64,000 bases of DNA from Frankia sp. AgB1.9 (GTDB lineage Bacteria; Actinomycetota; Actinomycetes; Frankiales; Frankiaceae). Position 1 is the first letter of the stretch, and the number at the start of each line of letters is the position of its first letter. The stretch spans positions 1 through 64,000 of the forward strand of contig NZ_JADWYX010000051.1 of assembly GCF_016786355.1 (NCBI RefSeq), written 5' to 3'. The position numbers and the translations under genes were made by a program. Of this stretch, positions 41,964 through 51,703 are shown piece after piece. A model generated the notes under the pieces. It did not search any database. It saw only the letters and a program-made list of their open reading frames with translations, and was not told where the DNA came from.

Positions 41964-43853
41964 CTACTCCCGCGGGCGTAGGCGGCCGATCACCACTGAC
42001 TCTCCGTCGGCCTCGACGCTGCCCGGCCGGACGTCGAACCCGGGCCGCGACACCGCCAGCGGGTCCAGCACGACCCCGGCTGGCTGACCCGTCGCGCGGC
42101 CGCCCTCCTGCCCAGGGCCGCCCTTGCCCAGCTGGTCAGGGCCGCCCTTGCTCGGATGGTCAGAGCCGCCCCCGCCGGGCCAGCTGACCGGGATCGACTG
42201 CCGGTCCGGGCCCAGGTTGCACACCACGGCGACCGCCCCGGTCGGCCCACCCCGGTACAGCACGAACCACCGGGCGTCCTCGTCGTAGGCGCAGCGCACC
42301 GAGGACCAGTCCGGGTCGGTCAGCTCCGCCATCGTGTGCCGCAGCGCGATCAGCCGCTGGTACCAGCCGAGCAGACCGTGGTGCGGCTCGGCCGACGGCT
42401 GCGACCAGTCCAGCCGCGAGCGGGCGAACGTCTCCTCGGCCTGCGGGTCGGGCACGTCCTCGGGTCCCCAGCCGTGGGCGGCGAACTCGGCCCGCCGGCC
42501 GGTGCGCACCGCGTCGGCCAGCCAGTCGGTCACATGGTCGGTGAAGTACGCCCACGGGGTCGTGGCGCCCCACTCCTCGCCCATGAAGAGCATCGGGGTG
42601 AACGGTCCGGTCAGCAGCAGCGCCGCGCCGATCCGCAGCAGCCCGGCGGACAGCGTCGCCGCGGCCCGGTCGCCGGTCGCGCGGTTGCCGACCTGGTCGT
42701 GGTCCTGCAGGAAGATCACCAGCCGGGACGCCGGGACCGACGCGGGCACCGGCCGCCCGTGGCTGTGTCCCCGGAAGGTCGAGTACGTGCCGTCGTGCAC
42801 GAACCCGCTGGTGAACGCCTTCGCCAGCGTCGCGAGTGACCCGAAGTCGACGTAGTAGCCCTGCCGCTCGCCGGACAGCGCGGCCCACAGGGCGTGGTGG
42901 ACGTCGTCGGCCCACTGGCCGTCCATCCCGAGCCCGCCCGCCTGCGCCGGGCTGATCATCCGGGGGTCGTTCAGGTCGGACTCCGCGACCAGGAACAGCG
43001 GCCGGCGCTGATGGGCCCCCAGCCGGTGGACGCCGGTGGTCAGCTCCTCCAGCACGTGCGTCGCCCGGCTGTCGCGCAGCGCGTGCACCGCGTCGACCCG
43101 CAGGCCGTCGCAGTGATAGTCGCGCAGCCACATCAGCGCGTTATCGACGATGAACGCCCGGACGTCGTCGGAGCCGAAGTCGTCGAGGTTCACCGCCGAT
43201 CCCCACGGCGTGGTGTACCGGTCGGTGAAGTACGGCCCGAACCGGCCCAGGTAGTTCCCGTCCGGACCAAGGTGGTTGTAGACGACGTCCAGGACGACGC
43301 CGATCCCGTGGGCGTGGGCGGCGTCGACGAACCGCTTCAGCCCCTCCGGGCCTCCGTACGGGTCATGCGTCGCGTACAGGCCCACCCCGTCATAGCCCCA
43401 GCCATGCCGGCCCGGGAAGGCGTTCACGGGCAGCAGCTCGACGGCGTCGACCCCGAGCCGGACGAGGTGGTCTAGCCGGTCGATCGCGGCGTCGAACGTC
43501 CCCTCCAGGGTGAACGTGCCCACGTGCAGCTCGTAGAGCACCCCGCCGGCCAGCGGCACCCCGCGCCAGCCGTGGTCCGTCCAGGCGAACCGGCCGTGCT
43601 CGACGACCCGGGACCGGCCGTGCACCCCGTACGGCTGCCACGGCGACCGCGGATCGGGCAGCTCCTCGTCGGCACCATCGAGCCGAAACGCGTAGTCCGT
43701 CCCGTGCCCGGCCGCCAGCACCTCGCCCGACCACCACCCATCCGGCCCGCCGGCCAGGTCCGACACCTCGTCCTGGCCATCGGGATCGCCCGGGTCGCGG
43801 GTGACCACGGCAACCGACTTCGCGAGGGGCGCCCACACCCGGAAGATGCTCAT
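41964..43853 (-). CDS. treZ: Malto-oligosyltrehalose trehalohydrolase
   Basis: The 629-residue GH13 enzyme has an N-terminal CBM48-like domain (FRVWAPLAKSVAVVTRD) and a catalytic barrel with DVVYNHLGPDGNYL, GLRVDAVHALRD (nucleophile Asp) and LFLVAESDLNDPR (acid Glu). It releases trehalose from maltooligosyl-trehalose. It is the last gene of the treX-treY-treZ operon. A Gly/Ser/Gln-rich insertion near residues 575-600 (GGSDHPSKGGPDQLGKGG) is unusual. Confidence 0.95.
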   Translation of the reverse strand: MSIFRVWAPLAKSVAVVTRDPGDPDGQDEVSDLAGGPDGWWSGEVLAAGHGTDYAFRLDGADEELPDPRSPWQPYGVHGRSRVVEHGRFAWTDHGWRGVPLAGGVLYELHVGTFTLEGTFDAAIDRLDHLVRLGVDAVELLPVNAFPGRHGWGYDGVGLYATHDPYGGPEGLKRFVDAAHAHGIGVVLDVVYNHLGPDGNYLGRFGPYFTDRYTTPWGSAVNLDDFGSDDVRAFIVDNALMWLRDYHCDGLRVDAVHALRDSRATHVLEELTTGVHRLGAHQRRPLFLVAESDLNDPRMISPAQAGGLGMDGQWADDVHHALWAALSGERQGYYVDFGSLATLAKAFTSGFVHDGTYSTFRGHSHGRPVPASVPASRLVIFLQDHDQVGNRATGDRAAATLSAGLLRIGAALLLTGPFTPMLFMGEEWGATTPWAYFTDHVTDWLADAVRTGRRAEFAAHGWGPEDVPDPQAEETFARSRLDWSQPSAEPHHGLLGWYQRLIALRHTMAELTDPDWSSVRCAYDEDARWFVLYRGGPTGAVAVVCNLGPDRQSIPVSWPGGGGSDHPSKGGPDQLGKGGPGQEGGRATGQPAGVVLDPLAVSRPGFDVRPGSVEADGESVVIGRLRPRE

Positions 43854-43921
43854 CGCCCCTGTCTTACCGTCACCCGCCGCCGACTACTCACCCGCCCCTG
43901 CCGATACCCAGCCCACCAATG

Positions 43922-46474
43922 TCACGGCACGCGGATCAGCATCGTGACCGGGAAGTCGCGCAACAGGCGTAGGACGTAGGCCGTACCGCCGTCGTGGCGG
44001 CGGCCGGTGAGGACGTCCAGCCACCGCCCGTCGGGGAGCGTCAGGGTCGTGTCGCGCCAACCACCGCCGCGGCGCAGGCCGAGCACGAGACGCGGCACGA
44101 CCGTCACCACCGACTCGGCCCGGGTGAACGCGACCAGATGCTCGGCGGCCGAGCCGGACGCCCACAGCGGCCGGTAGGAGGCGCCGGGGCCGAACCACTC
44201 CGGGTGCTCCCGGCGGACCCGCAGCGCCCGGGACACCACCAGCAGCTTCGCGGCTCCGGTGTCGTCCAGCGCCGGCGGGCGGCGAGGGATCGGGTCGGTG
44301 CCGAGCTCGCCGAGCAGCTTGGTGCGCTCGCCGAAGTTCACCGGCCGCCGGTTGTCCGGGTCGGTCAGCGAGTGGTCCCAGAGCTCCTGGCCCTGGTAGA
44401 CGTCGGGGATGCCGGGCGCGGTGAGCTGCACCAGCCGGGCGGCGAGTGAGTTCTGCCGGCCGAGCTCGACGATCGTGGAGACGTAGTTCTCCAGGGCGCC
44501 GACGAAGTCAGGATCCTCGAGTGCCGCGTCGATGTAGGTCGTCAGCGCGTTCTCGTAGGCGGGGTCCTGATCCGTCCAGGACGTGTGGATCTTCGCCTCG
44601 CGGACCGCCTTGAGCAGGTACTGGCGGGCCCGGTCGGCCGAGATCGGCCAGGCACCGGCGAGGGTCTGGACCAGGTGGTAGACGGTGACCGGGTCGGGCC
44701 AGCCACGCTCGGCATCGGTGTGCCGGTAGCCGAGCCGGCCGAGCTGGCGGACCACGTCAGCCCAGCCGCGCGGGTCCTCCGAGAGCACCGCGAGGCGGGC
44801 CCGGACGTCCTCCGAGCGCTTCGTGTCGTGGGTGGACAGCGTGGTCATCGTCAGCGGCCAGGTGCGGGCCGTCGTCACGTTGGCCTCGTGGAACTCGTGC
44901 ACGGCGCTGCGCGGGTGGCCGGGCGGGAACGCCGGGTACGCGCCAGGATCGCCGCCGACCTCGTTGAGCGCGAGCAGCTGGCCGAACCGGTAGAACGCCG
45001 TGTCCTCCACGCCCTTCGCCATCACCGGGCCGGTGGTCTGCTGGAAGCGGGTCACGAACTCCGCCGGGCCGCCCAGCGCCAGGTCCTCGATCAGGTCGAT
45101 CTCGGTGGAGCGCCGGGGCAGCCGGCGGCGGGCGACCTCGCAGGCACGCACGACGTGTGAGCGGGCCTCCAGCGACGGGGTGCCGTCCGGGCGGACGTAG
45201 GCGCGGTAGACGCCGAAGCCGGCGAGCACCTCGCGCAGCGCCTCGCGCAGGCCGGTCCTGGTCAGGTCGGCCCGGTCCCGGCGCGCCTCGGTGAGCGCCA
45301 ACGTGGTCAGCCGGTCCAGCTCTGGCCGCAGCACGTTGTCCAGGACGTCCAGCTTGGCCAAGTGCGCGGTGTGCGCCCAGTCGGGGGCCTCGCCGGAGAC
45401 CTCGGCGTAGAGCGCGGCCAACGGGCGGGCCGCGACCGGGTCGAGGAAGAGCCGGGTGACCCGGTTCAGCGACTCGTAGCCGGTGGTGCCGTCGCAGGCC
45501 CACGCCTCGGGCAGTGCCTCGTCGCCCTCCAGCACCTTCTCGACCACCGTCCACACGCCGCCCGTGGCGTCCGAGAGGCGGCGCAGGTACTCCTCCGGGT
45601 CGGCCAGGCCGTCCGGGTGGTCGATGCGCAGGCCCTCGACGGTGCCGCCGCGGACCAGGTCGATGAGCAGCCGGTGGGTCGCGGCGAAGACGTCCGAGTC
45701 CTCCTGCCGCAGCGCCGGCAGCGTGGTGATGTCGAAGAACCGGCGGTAGTTCAGCTCGGTGCCGGCGGTGCGCCACCAGCACAGCCGGTAGTACTGGGCG
45801 TCCAGGGTGCCGGCGAGGTCGTCCGGGTCGGCGGTGCCGGGGGCCACCGGGAGCACGTGGTCGTAGTAGGTGATCACCCAGTCGTCGGCCTCGCCCGGGC
45901 CGCCCAGCGGGTCGGAGCCGGGGTTGTCGAACGCGCCCAGCGGGTCGGCGCCGTCGGCGTCCGCCGACTTGACCAGTTGGATCTCGTCGGCCTCCAGGCA
46001 GTCGTGCAGCGGGTTGCCGAGCAGCGGCATCAGGACCTTGCCCGGGTTGTCCGGGGCGGCCCAGTCGATGTCGAACCAGTGCGAGTACGGCGAGTCCGGG
46101 CCCTCACGCAGCACCGACCACCACACCGGGTTGGCGCTCTGCGGCGTCGGGATCGCCATGTGGTTGGGCACCACGTCGACGATCAGCCCGAGGCCGGCCC
46201 GCCGGCAGGCGGCGGTCAGCCGGCGCAGCCCGCCGGCGCCGCCCAGCTCGGGGCTGATCCGGCCGTGCTCGACCACGTCGTAGCCGTGGGTCGAGCCGGG
46301 CGCGGCCTCCAGCACCGGCGACAGGTACAGGTGCGAGACACCCAGCGCCGCGAGATAGGGGACGATCACCGCGGCGTCGGTGAAGTTGAACTCGAGGTGC
46401 AGCTGCAGCCGGTAGGCCGAGGTCGGCACGACCCGGGTGCGCTCGTCCTGGATCGGGCCGTCGTTCATCGGCAT
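43922..46474 (-). CDS. treY: Malto-oligosyltrehalose synthase
   Basis: The 850-residue protein has the TreY layout: TSAYRLQLHLEFNFTDAA, GLIVDVVPNHMA, GLRIDHPDGLADPEEYL, and a C-terminal part with LTAPGIPDVYQGQELWD. It converts the reducing-end alpha-1,4 bond of glucans to alpha-1,1. The GADPLGAFDNPGSDPLGG insertion around residue 185 is low-complexity. It is 28 bases from glgX and 68 from treZ. Confidence 0.95.
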   Translation of the reverse strand: MPMNDGPIQDERTRVVPTSAYRLQLHLEFNFTDAAVIVPYLAALGVSHLYLSPVLEAAPGSTHGYDVVEHGRISPELGGAGGLRRLTAACRRAGLGLIVDVVPNHMAIPTPQSANPVWWSVLREGPDSPYSHWFDIDWAAPDNPGKVLMPLLGNPLHDCLEADEIQLVKSADADGADPLGAFDNPGSDPLGGPGEADDWVITYYDHVLPVAPGTADPDDLAGTLDAQYYRLCWWRTAGTELNYRRFFDITTLPALRQEDSDVFAATHRLLIDLVRGGTVEGLRIDHPDGLADPEEYLRRLSDATGGVWTVVEKVLEGDEALPEAWACDGTTGYESLNRVTRLFLDPVAARPLAALYAEVSGEAPDWAHTAHLAKLDVLDNVLRPELDRLTTLALTEARRDRADLTRTGLREALREVLAGFGVYRAYVRPDGTPSLEARSHVVRACEVARRRLPRRSTEIDLIEDLALGGPAEFVTRFQQTTGPVMAKGVEDTAFYRFGQLLALNEVGGDPGAYPAFPPGHPRSAVHEFHEANVTTARTWPLTMTTLSTHDTKRSEDVRARLAVLSEDPRGWADVVRQLGRLGYRHTDAERGWPDPVTVYHLVQTLAGAWPISADRARQYLLKAVREAKIHTSWTDQDPAYENALTTYIDAALEDPDFVGALENYVSTIVELGRQNSLAARLVQLTAPGIPDVYQGQELWDHSLTDPDNRRPVNFGERTKLLGELGTDPIPRRPPALDDTGAAKLLVVSRALRVRREHPEWFGPGASYRPLWASGSAAEHLVAFTRAESVVTVVPRLVLGLRRGGGWRDTTLTLPDGRWLDVLTGRRHDGGTAYVLRLLRDFPVTMLIRVP

Positions 46475-46502
46475 GTCCTACTCGGCGGATCGGTGGGCGG
46501 GC

Positions 46503-48701
46503 TCACGAAGCACGGCGCAGCACAACCGTCGAGCGGGCGTCGAGCTGGACCTGGGCGCCGGCCTTGAGCTGCCCGGCCGTCGCCTGCGCGGCCGTCGTCT
46601 GCCCGAAGGAGTCGCCGTCCTGGGGTGTCGCGGACCCGCGTGAGTCGACGACGGTCTCCCAGCTGTCGCCGAACTCGGTCGGTGGCACCTGGAAGACCAC
46701 GGTCTCGCTGTGCGCGTTGAAGAACATCAGGAACGAGTCGTCGACGACCGGCTCGCCGCGCACGTCCGGGTCGGGGATGCCGTCGCCGTTGAGGAACACC
46801 CCGAGCATCCGCGCGGTCCCGGACTCCCAGTCCTGGTCGGTCATCTCCGAGCCGTCCGGGCGCAGCCAGACGATGTCCTTGAGGGCCCCGTCGTCACCGA
46901 CCTCGCCGGTACCGCGAATGGGCGCGCCGTGGAAGAAACGACGGCGGCGGAACACCGGGTGCTCGCGGCGCAGCCGGGAGACCTCCGCGGTGAAGCTCAC
47001 CAGGTCGGCGTGCTCGGAAAGGTCTGACCAGTCCAGCCAGGACGTCTCGTTGTCCTGGCAGTACGCGTTGTTGTTGCCGTCCTGGGTGCGCGCCATCTCG
47101 TCACCGGCGACGAGCATGGGCACCCCCTGGGACAGGAACAGCGTCGTGAGCAGGTTACGGGTCTGGGCGGCGCGCAGGGCGCGTACGTCGGGATCGTCCG
47201 TGGCCCCTTCGACGCCGCAGTTCCACGACCGGTTGTCGTCCGATCCGTCCCGGTTCTCCTCGCCGTTCGCGTCGTTGTGCTTGCCGTTGTATGAAACCAG
47301 GTCGGCCAGCGTGAAGCCGTCATGAGCGGTGACGAAGTTGATCGAGGCGGACGGCCGGCGGCCGGTGAACTGGTAGAGGTCGCTGGAGCCGGTCAGGCGG
47401 GAGGCGAACTCGGCGATCCCGTGGTCCTGGCCGCGCCAGAAGTCCCGGACGGTGTCGCGGTACTTGCCGTTCCACTCGGTCCACAGCGGCGGGAAGTTGC
47501 CGACCTGGTAGCCGCCCTCGCCGACGTCCCAGGGCTCGGCGATGAGCTTGACCTGGGAGACGACCGGGTCCTGCTGGACGAGGTCGAAGAAGCTCGACAG
47601 CCGGTCGACGTCGTAGAACTCACGGGCGAGCGTGGCGGCGAGGTCGAACCGGAAGCCGTCGACGTGCATCTCGAGCACCCAGTAGCGCAGCGAGTCCATG
47701 ATCAGCTGCAGCACGTGCGGGTGGCGGACGTGCAGCGTGTTACCGGTGCCGGTGTAGTCCATGTAGTACTGGTTGTCGTCTTCCACCAACCGGTAGTAGG
47801 CCGCGTTGTCGATACCGCGGAAGCACAGCATCGGGCCCATGTGGTTGCCCTCGGCGGTGTGGTTGTAGACGACATCGAGGATCACCTCGATCCCGGCGTT
47901 GTGCAGGTCCTTCACCATGCCCTTGAACTCCTGCACCTGCGCGCCGAGGCCGCCGGCCGAGGAGTAGGCGTTGTGCGGAGCGAGGAACGCGATCGAGTTG
48001 TAGCCCCAGTAGTTGCGCAGCCCACGGCGGACCAGGTGCTCGTCGTGCACGAACTGGTGGACGGGCATCAGCTCGACCGCCGTGATGCCCAGCTTCTGGT
48101 AGTGCTCGATCATGACCGGGTGCGCGATGCCGGCGTAGGTGCCGCGGTACTCGCTGGGCAGGCCGGGGTGACGCATCGTCAGGCCGCGCACGTGCGCCTC
48201 GTAGATCACGGTCTCGTCGTACGGGGTGCGCGGCGGCCGGTCGCCGTTCCAGTCGAAGAACGGGCTGATCACCACGGACTTCATCATGTGCGGCGCCGAG
48301 TCGATGGTGTTCAGGCTGTCCGGCTCGCCGAAGGTGTAGCCGAAACAGGCCTGGTCCCAGTCGATCTCACCGTCGACCGCCTTGGCGTACGGGTCGAGCA
48401 GCAGCTTGTTCGGGTTGCAGCGCAGCCCGCGGCCCGGGTCGTGGGGGCCATGGACCCGGTAGCCGTAACGCTGGCCCGGACCGACCCCGGGCAGGTAGCA
48501 GTGCCAGACGAACGCGTCCTTCTCGTGGAGCTCGATCCGCCGCTCGACGTCGACCGGGTCACCGTCGCTCGCGTGGGGGTTGGCGTCGAACAGGCACAGC
48601 TCGATCCTGTCGGCCACCTCCGAGAAGATCGCGAAATTGGTGCCGGACCCGTCATAGGTGGCGCCGAGGGGATAGGGGTGGCCGGGCCAGACCTGTGCCA
48701 T
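46503..48701 (-). CDS. glgX: Glycogen debranching isoamylase (GlgX/TreX)
   Basis: The 732-residue GH13 protein starts with WPGHPYPLGATYDGSGTNFA (CBM48) and has EVILDVVYNHTAEGNHMGP, HVDGFRFDLAATLAR, QVKLIAEPWDVGEGGYQVG and INFVTAHDGFTLADLVSYN. It removes alpha-1,6 branches to feed linear maltodextrin to TreY and TreZ. It is the first gene of the trehalose operon. Confidence 0.95.
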   Translation of the reverse strand: MAQVWPGHPYPLGATYDGSGTNFAIFSEVADRIELCLFDANPHASDGDPVDVERRIELHEKDAFVWHCYLPGVGPGQRYGYRVHGPHDPGRGLRCNPNKLLLDPYAKAVDGEIDWDQACFGYTFGEPDSLNTIDSAPHMMKSVVISPFFDWNGDRPPRTPYDETVIYEAHVRGLTMRHPGLPSEYRGTYAGIAHPVMIEHYQKLGITAVELMPVHQFVHDEHLVRRGLRNYWGYNSIAFLAPHNAYSSAGGLGAQVQEFKGMVKDLHNAGIEVILDVVYNHTAEGNHMGPMLCFRGIDNAAYYRLVEDDNQYYMDYTGTGNTLHVRHPHVLQLIMDSLRYWVLEMHVDGFRFDLAATLAREFYDVDRLSSFFDLVQQDPVVSQVKLIAEPWDVGEGGYQVGNFPPLWTEWNGKYRDTVRDFWRGQDHGIAEFASRLTGSSDLYQFTGRRPSASINFVTAHDGFTLADLVSYNGKHNDANGEENRDGSDDNRSWNCGVEGATDDPDVRALRAAQTRNLLTTLFLSQGVPMLVAGDEMARTQDGNNNAYCQDNETSWLDWSDLSEHADLVSFTAEVSRLRREHPVFRRRRFFHGAPIRGTGEVGDDGALKDIVWLRPDGSEMTDQDWESGTARMLGVFLNGDGIPDPDVRGEPVVDDSFLMFFNAHSETVVFQVPPTEFGDSWETVVDSRGSATPQDGDSFGQTTAAQATAGQLKAGAQVQLDARSTVVLRRAS

Positions 48702-49047
48702 AGCAGCGAAGCCTACGGAACCGCTGTTTCCAGTCGCTGCCGACTCGGCGGCGCGCCCCGGCGGATCTGGTCCGCGCCGACCCAGCCAGGACGCGGTCAG
48801 ACCCCCTCGGCGGGGACGACTCCCGGCTCCCAGGCGGCTTCACTGAGACACCGCGCGGCCGTCGTCAAGTGACGTCAGCGACAGCTGTGCTGGACGGCGG
48901 CGTCGTTTAGCGCTGAGATAGCTCGTTTGGGTGGTGCCTGGGGGTGGTCCCGCCGGCCTGGTCATGGCACGATCCAGGTGTACCCGGCATAGATCCGACG
49001 ACGGCGAGCCGCAAGGGGAAGGCGTTCTCGTCGACGGAGGGTTCCCC
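48702..49047. other. Gene-free divergent promoter region
   Basis: About 346 bases separate glgX and the DUF3145 gene, which point apart. Both promoters should lie here. I see no gene; the small open frames on either strand look like shadow frames. Confidence 0.5.
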
Positions 49048-49584
49048 GTGGTCATGTCGTCAGCCCATGGGCTGTCATCCGGCTCGGCGTCGAACCTGGT
49101 GCCGGGCATGTTGTCGGTGCTCGCGTGCCCGCCCGCGCTGTGCCCGCACCTGGAGTTCGCCGTCTCCGGCGCGCTCTCGGCGACGGTGTCACTGACCTGG
49201 ACGCAGCAGCCGGCCCGGCCTGGCTCGCTGTACGCCGGGTTGGAGTGGCGCGGCGCTCCCGCGACGGCTGGACGGCTGGCGACCCGGCTGCGCCGGCTGG
49301 GCCACGTCACCTTCGAGGTGGTCGAGGGCCCGTCGCCCGGCTGCGACGCCGAGCGCTACTCGTACACGCCCGAGCTCGGGCTGCACCGGGCCGGCATCGC
49401 GGCCAACGGCGACGTCGTCATCGGCGAGGCCGCGTTGCGGGCCCTGCTGGAGCGCGGCGAGGGCCGGGACACGCTCGCCCGCGGCCTGCACCGACTGCTC
49501 GGCACGGACTGGGACGACGCGCTCGAACCGCTGCGCCGTGGCTCGCACGGTGCCCCGGTCACCTGGCTGCGCCGCACCGGTTGA
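49048..49584 (+). CDS. DUF3145 domain protein
   Basis: The 178-residue protein matches actinobacterial DUF3145: LSVLACPPALCPHLEFAVSGAL, VSLTWTQQPARPGSLYAGLEW, VTFEVVEGPSPGCDAERYSYTPELGL, and a C-terminal LHRLLGTDWDDALEPLRR. Function is unknown. A GGAGGG site 6 bases before the GTG at 49048 decides the start; ATG 49054 is the alternative. Confidence 0.85.
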   Translation: MVMSSAHGLSSGSASNLVPGMLSVLACPPALCPHLEFAVSGALSATVSLTWTQQPARPGSLYAGLEWRGAPATAGRLATRLRRLGHVTFEVVEGPSPGCDAERYSYTPELGLHRAGIAANGDVVIGEAALRALLERGEGRDTLARGLHRLLGTDWDDALEPLRRGSHGAPVTWLRRTG

Positions 49585-50381
49585 GGCGATCGGCCGGAAC
49601 CGGCGCTTGCGCGCCTGCGCTTACCTCCCAGATCGACTCCGTCGATCCGGCAGGAACCCTGGCTCCGCCTGTCGGGCGCTGAGCGCCCTCCCAACGCCTG
49701 TCCAACTGGACGTCGACGAGGTGGGCTCGCGCCTGTCGTCGTCGGTATCTCAGGTTTCGTCCCAGCGGCAGGCGCCGGTTCGGGCTGATCGTCGTGTGAT
49801 CTGGGCGTGGCTTGTCGGCGTGCGTCGCGGCTTCGGACTGCTGGCGTAGTACTCTCCCCCGGATCTTGCGTGACGGCGCGCGGTGCCGCGCTGACCGTCG
49901 AAAACCGCACACAGTGAGCGATCATCATCCCGGTGGTGACCCGCGCGCGTACGTGATCGCCGATGGTGTGCGGAATGCGCAGATCTCCGTCCTGCTTTGT
50001 CTTGTGTGCTCGTACGCGTGGCGATCACCGCCGGTGGCCCTGGCTCCGACGGCGCCCCGCGAGCCGGCGCACGCGGATCGGCGGCCGTCTCGCCCGATGG
50101 GTAGCTGAAGGGAGGACCTGGGCAGAACGGCACTGGGACAACCTGTCCCGCCCATGGCGCCCTGGCACTCCCGAGCCATCCGCCCCTTTTGTCGGGGTGA
50201 GCTGGACACAGTGCGCAGCCACTCGATCCATTCGTGTGGCGAACGCCACAGGGGAGTACCGGGGCTGAGGTGGGCACATAGGCCGGCAGTCGTGCGTTGA
50301 GGGTTGGGCACGAGGAGCGCGACCTACGAAATCGGCTTCGCCGATTCCGCGGGAACCCCGACCAAATCTGGGAGAAAAGAA
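49585..50381. other. Gene-free 0.8-kb stretch
   Basis: Nothing recognisable as protein is visible between DUF3145 and DUF4193. A hairpin GGGCGCTGAGCGCCC sits at 49674-49688, just after the DUF3145 gene, and may terminate it. Composition drops to a slightly lower GC in places, so a small RNA or long leader is possible but unproven. Confidence 0.5.
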
Positions 50382-50675
50382 GTGGCCACCGACTACGACA
50401 CCCCCCGTACCGCAGATCTCGAGGACGCTCCCGAGCAGAGCCTGGAGGCCCTCAAGGCGCGGCGGGCGGATGCGGCGGCCGACCTCGGTGATGAAGTCGA
50501 CCCGTTCGAGACCGAGCTCGACCTGCCCGGAGCTGACCTGTCCGGCGAGGAACTGAACCTGCGGGTACTGCCGCGTCAGGCCGACGAGTTCACCTGCACC
50601 AGCTGCTACCTGGTCCACCACCGTAGCCAGCTGGTCGATGAGCGTCGGATGATCTGCCGCGACTGCGCCGCCTGA
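50382..50675 (+). CDS. DUF4193 zinc-ribbon protein
   Basis: The 97-residue protein starts ATDYDTPR, has acidic LPGADLSGEELNLRVLPRQADEFTC and ends CTSCYLVHHRSQL...CRDCA, with a CxxC...CxxC zinc ribbon. This is the DUF4193 family, widely conserved in actinobacteria and of unknown role. The GTG at 50382 follows GGGAGAAAAG. Confidence 0.88.
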   Translation: MATDYDTPRTADLEDAPEQSLEALKARRADAAADLGDEVDPFETELDLPGADLSGEELNLRVLPRQADEFTCTSCYLVHHRSQLVDERRMICRDCAA

Positions 50676-51578
50676 TCAACCTGTTTCACGACCGATCGGC
50701 CGGACTGCGTCCGGCCAGCCTGGTCCGGCCCAACGATGGGACGGGCAGGCAGGTCGGCGGGGATCCCTGGCGGTTGTGTCCCTGTCGACCCTCTTGACCG
50801 TGCCTGCCGAATGGTGGACACGGTGTCGAGGGTGACGGGGAGCAGCCGATCCCGGGTTCGCGGCGGCGTTGCCGCGAACCCCCCGATGGCCCACCGTCAT
50901 CGCCCCCCCCCGGCGGGGGGGCAGGGGGGTTTTTTTGGGGGAGCCCGGAGCCCGCCGCCCGCACCCGGCCGCGGGCTCGACCCGGACGCCGGCGGCGCGC
51001 AGCTCCGCGACCGCGGCGGCGTCGTCACCTGGCTGGAGGTTGACGAACCGGGTAAGCCCCAGCGGGACGACGACGTCGAGCCCTAGGCGCCGGCCGTCCA
51101 GCGCGGTCTCCTTGACGCAGTAGTCACCCGCGAGGCCGATCACGACCACCGCGTGGACCCCCGCTGCCGCCAGCCGGTCGCCGAGAACGGTCGAGGCGCG
51201 CACGCCAGACCCCGGGTCCCGCGTCGAGAACCCCGAGTATCCGTCGGCCCCGTCCACACCCTTGCGGATCACCTCGCCGGTCACCCTGGCGTCGGGGTGG
51301 AAGTCGGCTCCAGGCGTCCCGGCGACGCAGTGCGGTGGCCAGACGCCGCCGGACGTGACGAAGTGCGGTGTGACCTCGGGGTGCCAGTCCTGCGTCCAGA
51401 ACACCGGCGAGCCGGCCGCGACGGCGGCCGTGACCTGCGCGTTCACCGCGTCGACGATCTCCTCGCCGCCGCCGACGTAGAGGCTGCCGCCCGGCGTCGC
51501 GAAGTCGTTCTGCAGGTCGATCACGAGCAGCGCGACCGCTGGCCCGTAACGGTGGTCCACCGGTTCGGCTGTCGCCAT
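50676..51578 (-). CDS. pncA: Nicotinamidase/isochorismatase family (PncA-like), 3' end corrupted
   Basis: Residues 1-204 are a complete PncA: Asp21 (DLQNDF), Lys106, Cys154 (GDYCVKETA), with metal ligands in TQDWHP and HC. It deamidates nicotinamide to nicotinate for NAD salvage. After residue about 204 the frame runs through a C/T/G homopolymer block (50903-50941) into unrelated Arg/Pro-rich sequence. The real stop is probably near 50960, and the annotated tail is artificial. It is divergent from DUF3097, 125 bases away. Confidence 0.85.
   Translation of the reverse strand: MATAEPVDHRYGPAVALLVIDLQNDFATPGGSLYVGGGEEIVDAVNAQVTAAVAAGSPVFWTQDWHPEVTPHFVTSGGVWPPHCVAGTPGADFHPDARVTGEVIRKGVDGADGYSGFSTRDPGSGVRASTVLGDRLAAAGVHAVVVIGLAGDYCVKETALDGRRLGLDVVVPLGLTRFVNLQPGDDAAAVAELRAAGVRVEPAAGCGRRAPGSPKKTPLPPRRGGAMTVGHRGVRGNAAANPGSAAPRHPRHRVHHSAGTVKRVDRDTTARDPRRPACPSHRWAGPGWPDAVRPIGRETG
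50903..50941. other. Homopolymer block, probable assembly artefact
   Basis: Runs of C, G, then seven T and five G occur together at the 3' end of pncA. They resemble the block at 9887-9962 and no other natural sequence in the window. Confidence 0.65.
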
Positions 51579-51703
51579 CGGGCGTGACCTCGCTTCCGGA
51601 TCGTGGACCGGGCCCTTCCTGCCGGCGGGGACTGCTCCGGTGGGGCGTGTCCCGCCCGTGGCCGCGTCCAGGGCGCCGATGACGGAATCTTAGGCTGTCC
51701 TGT

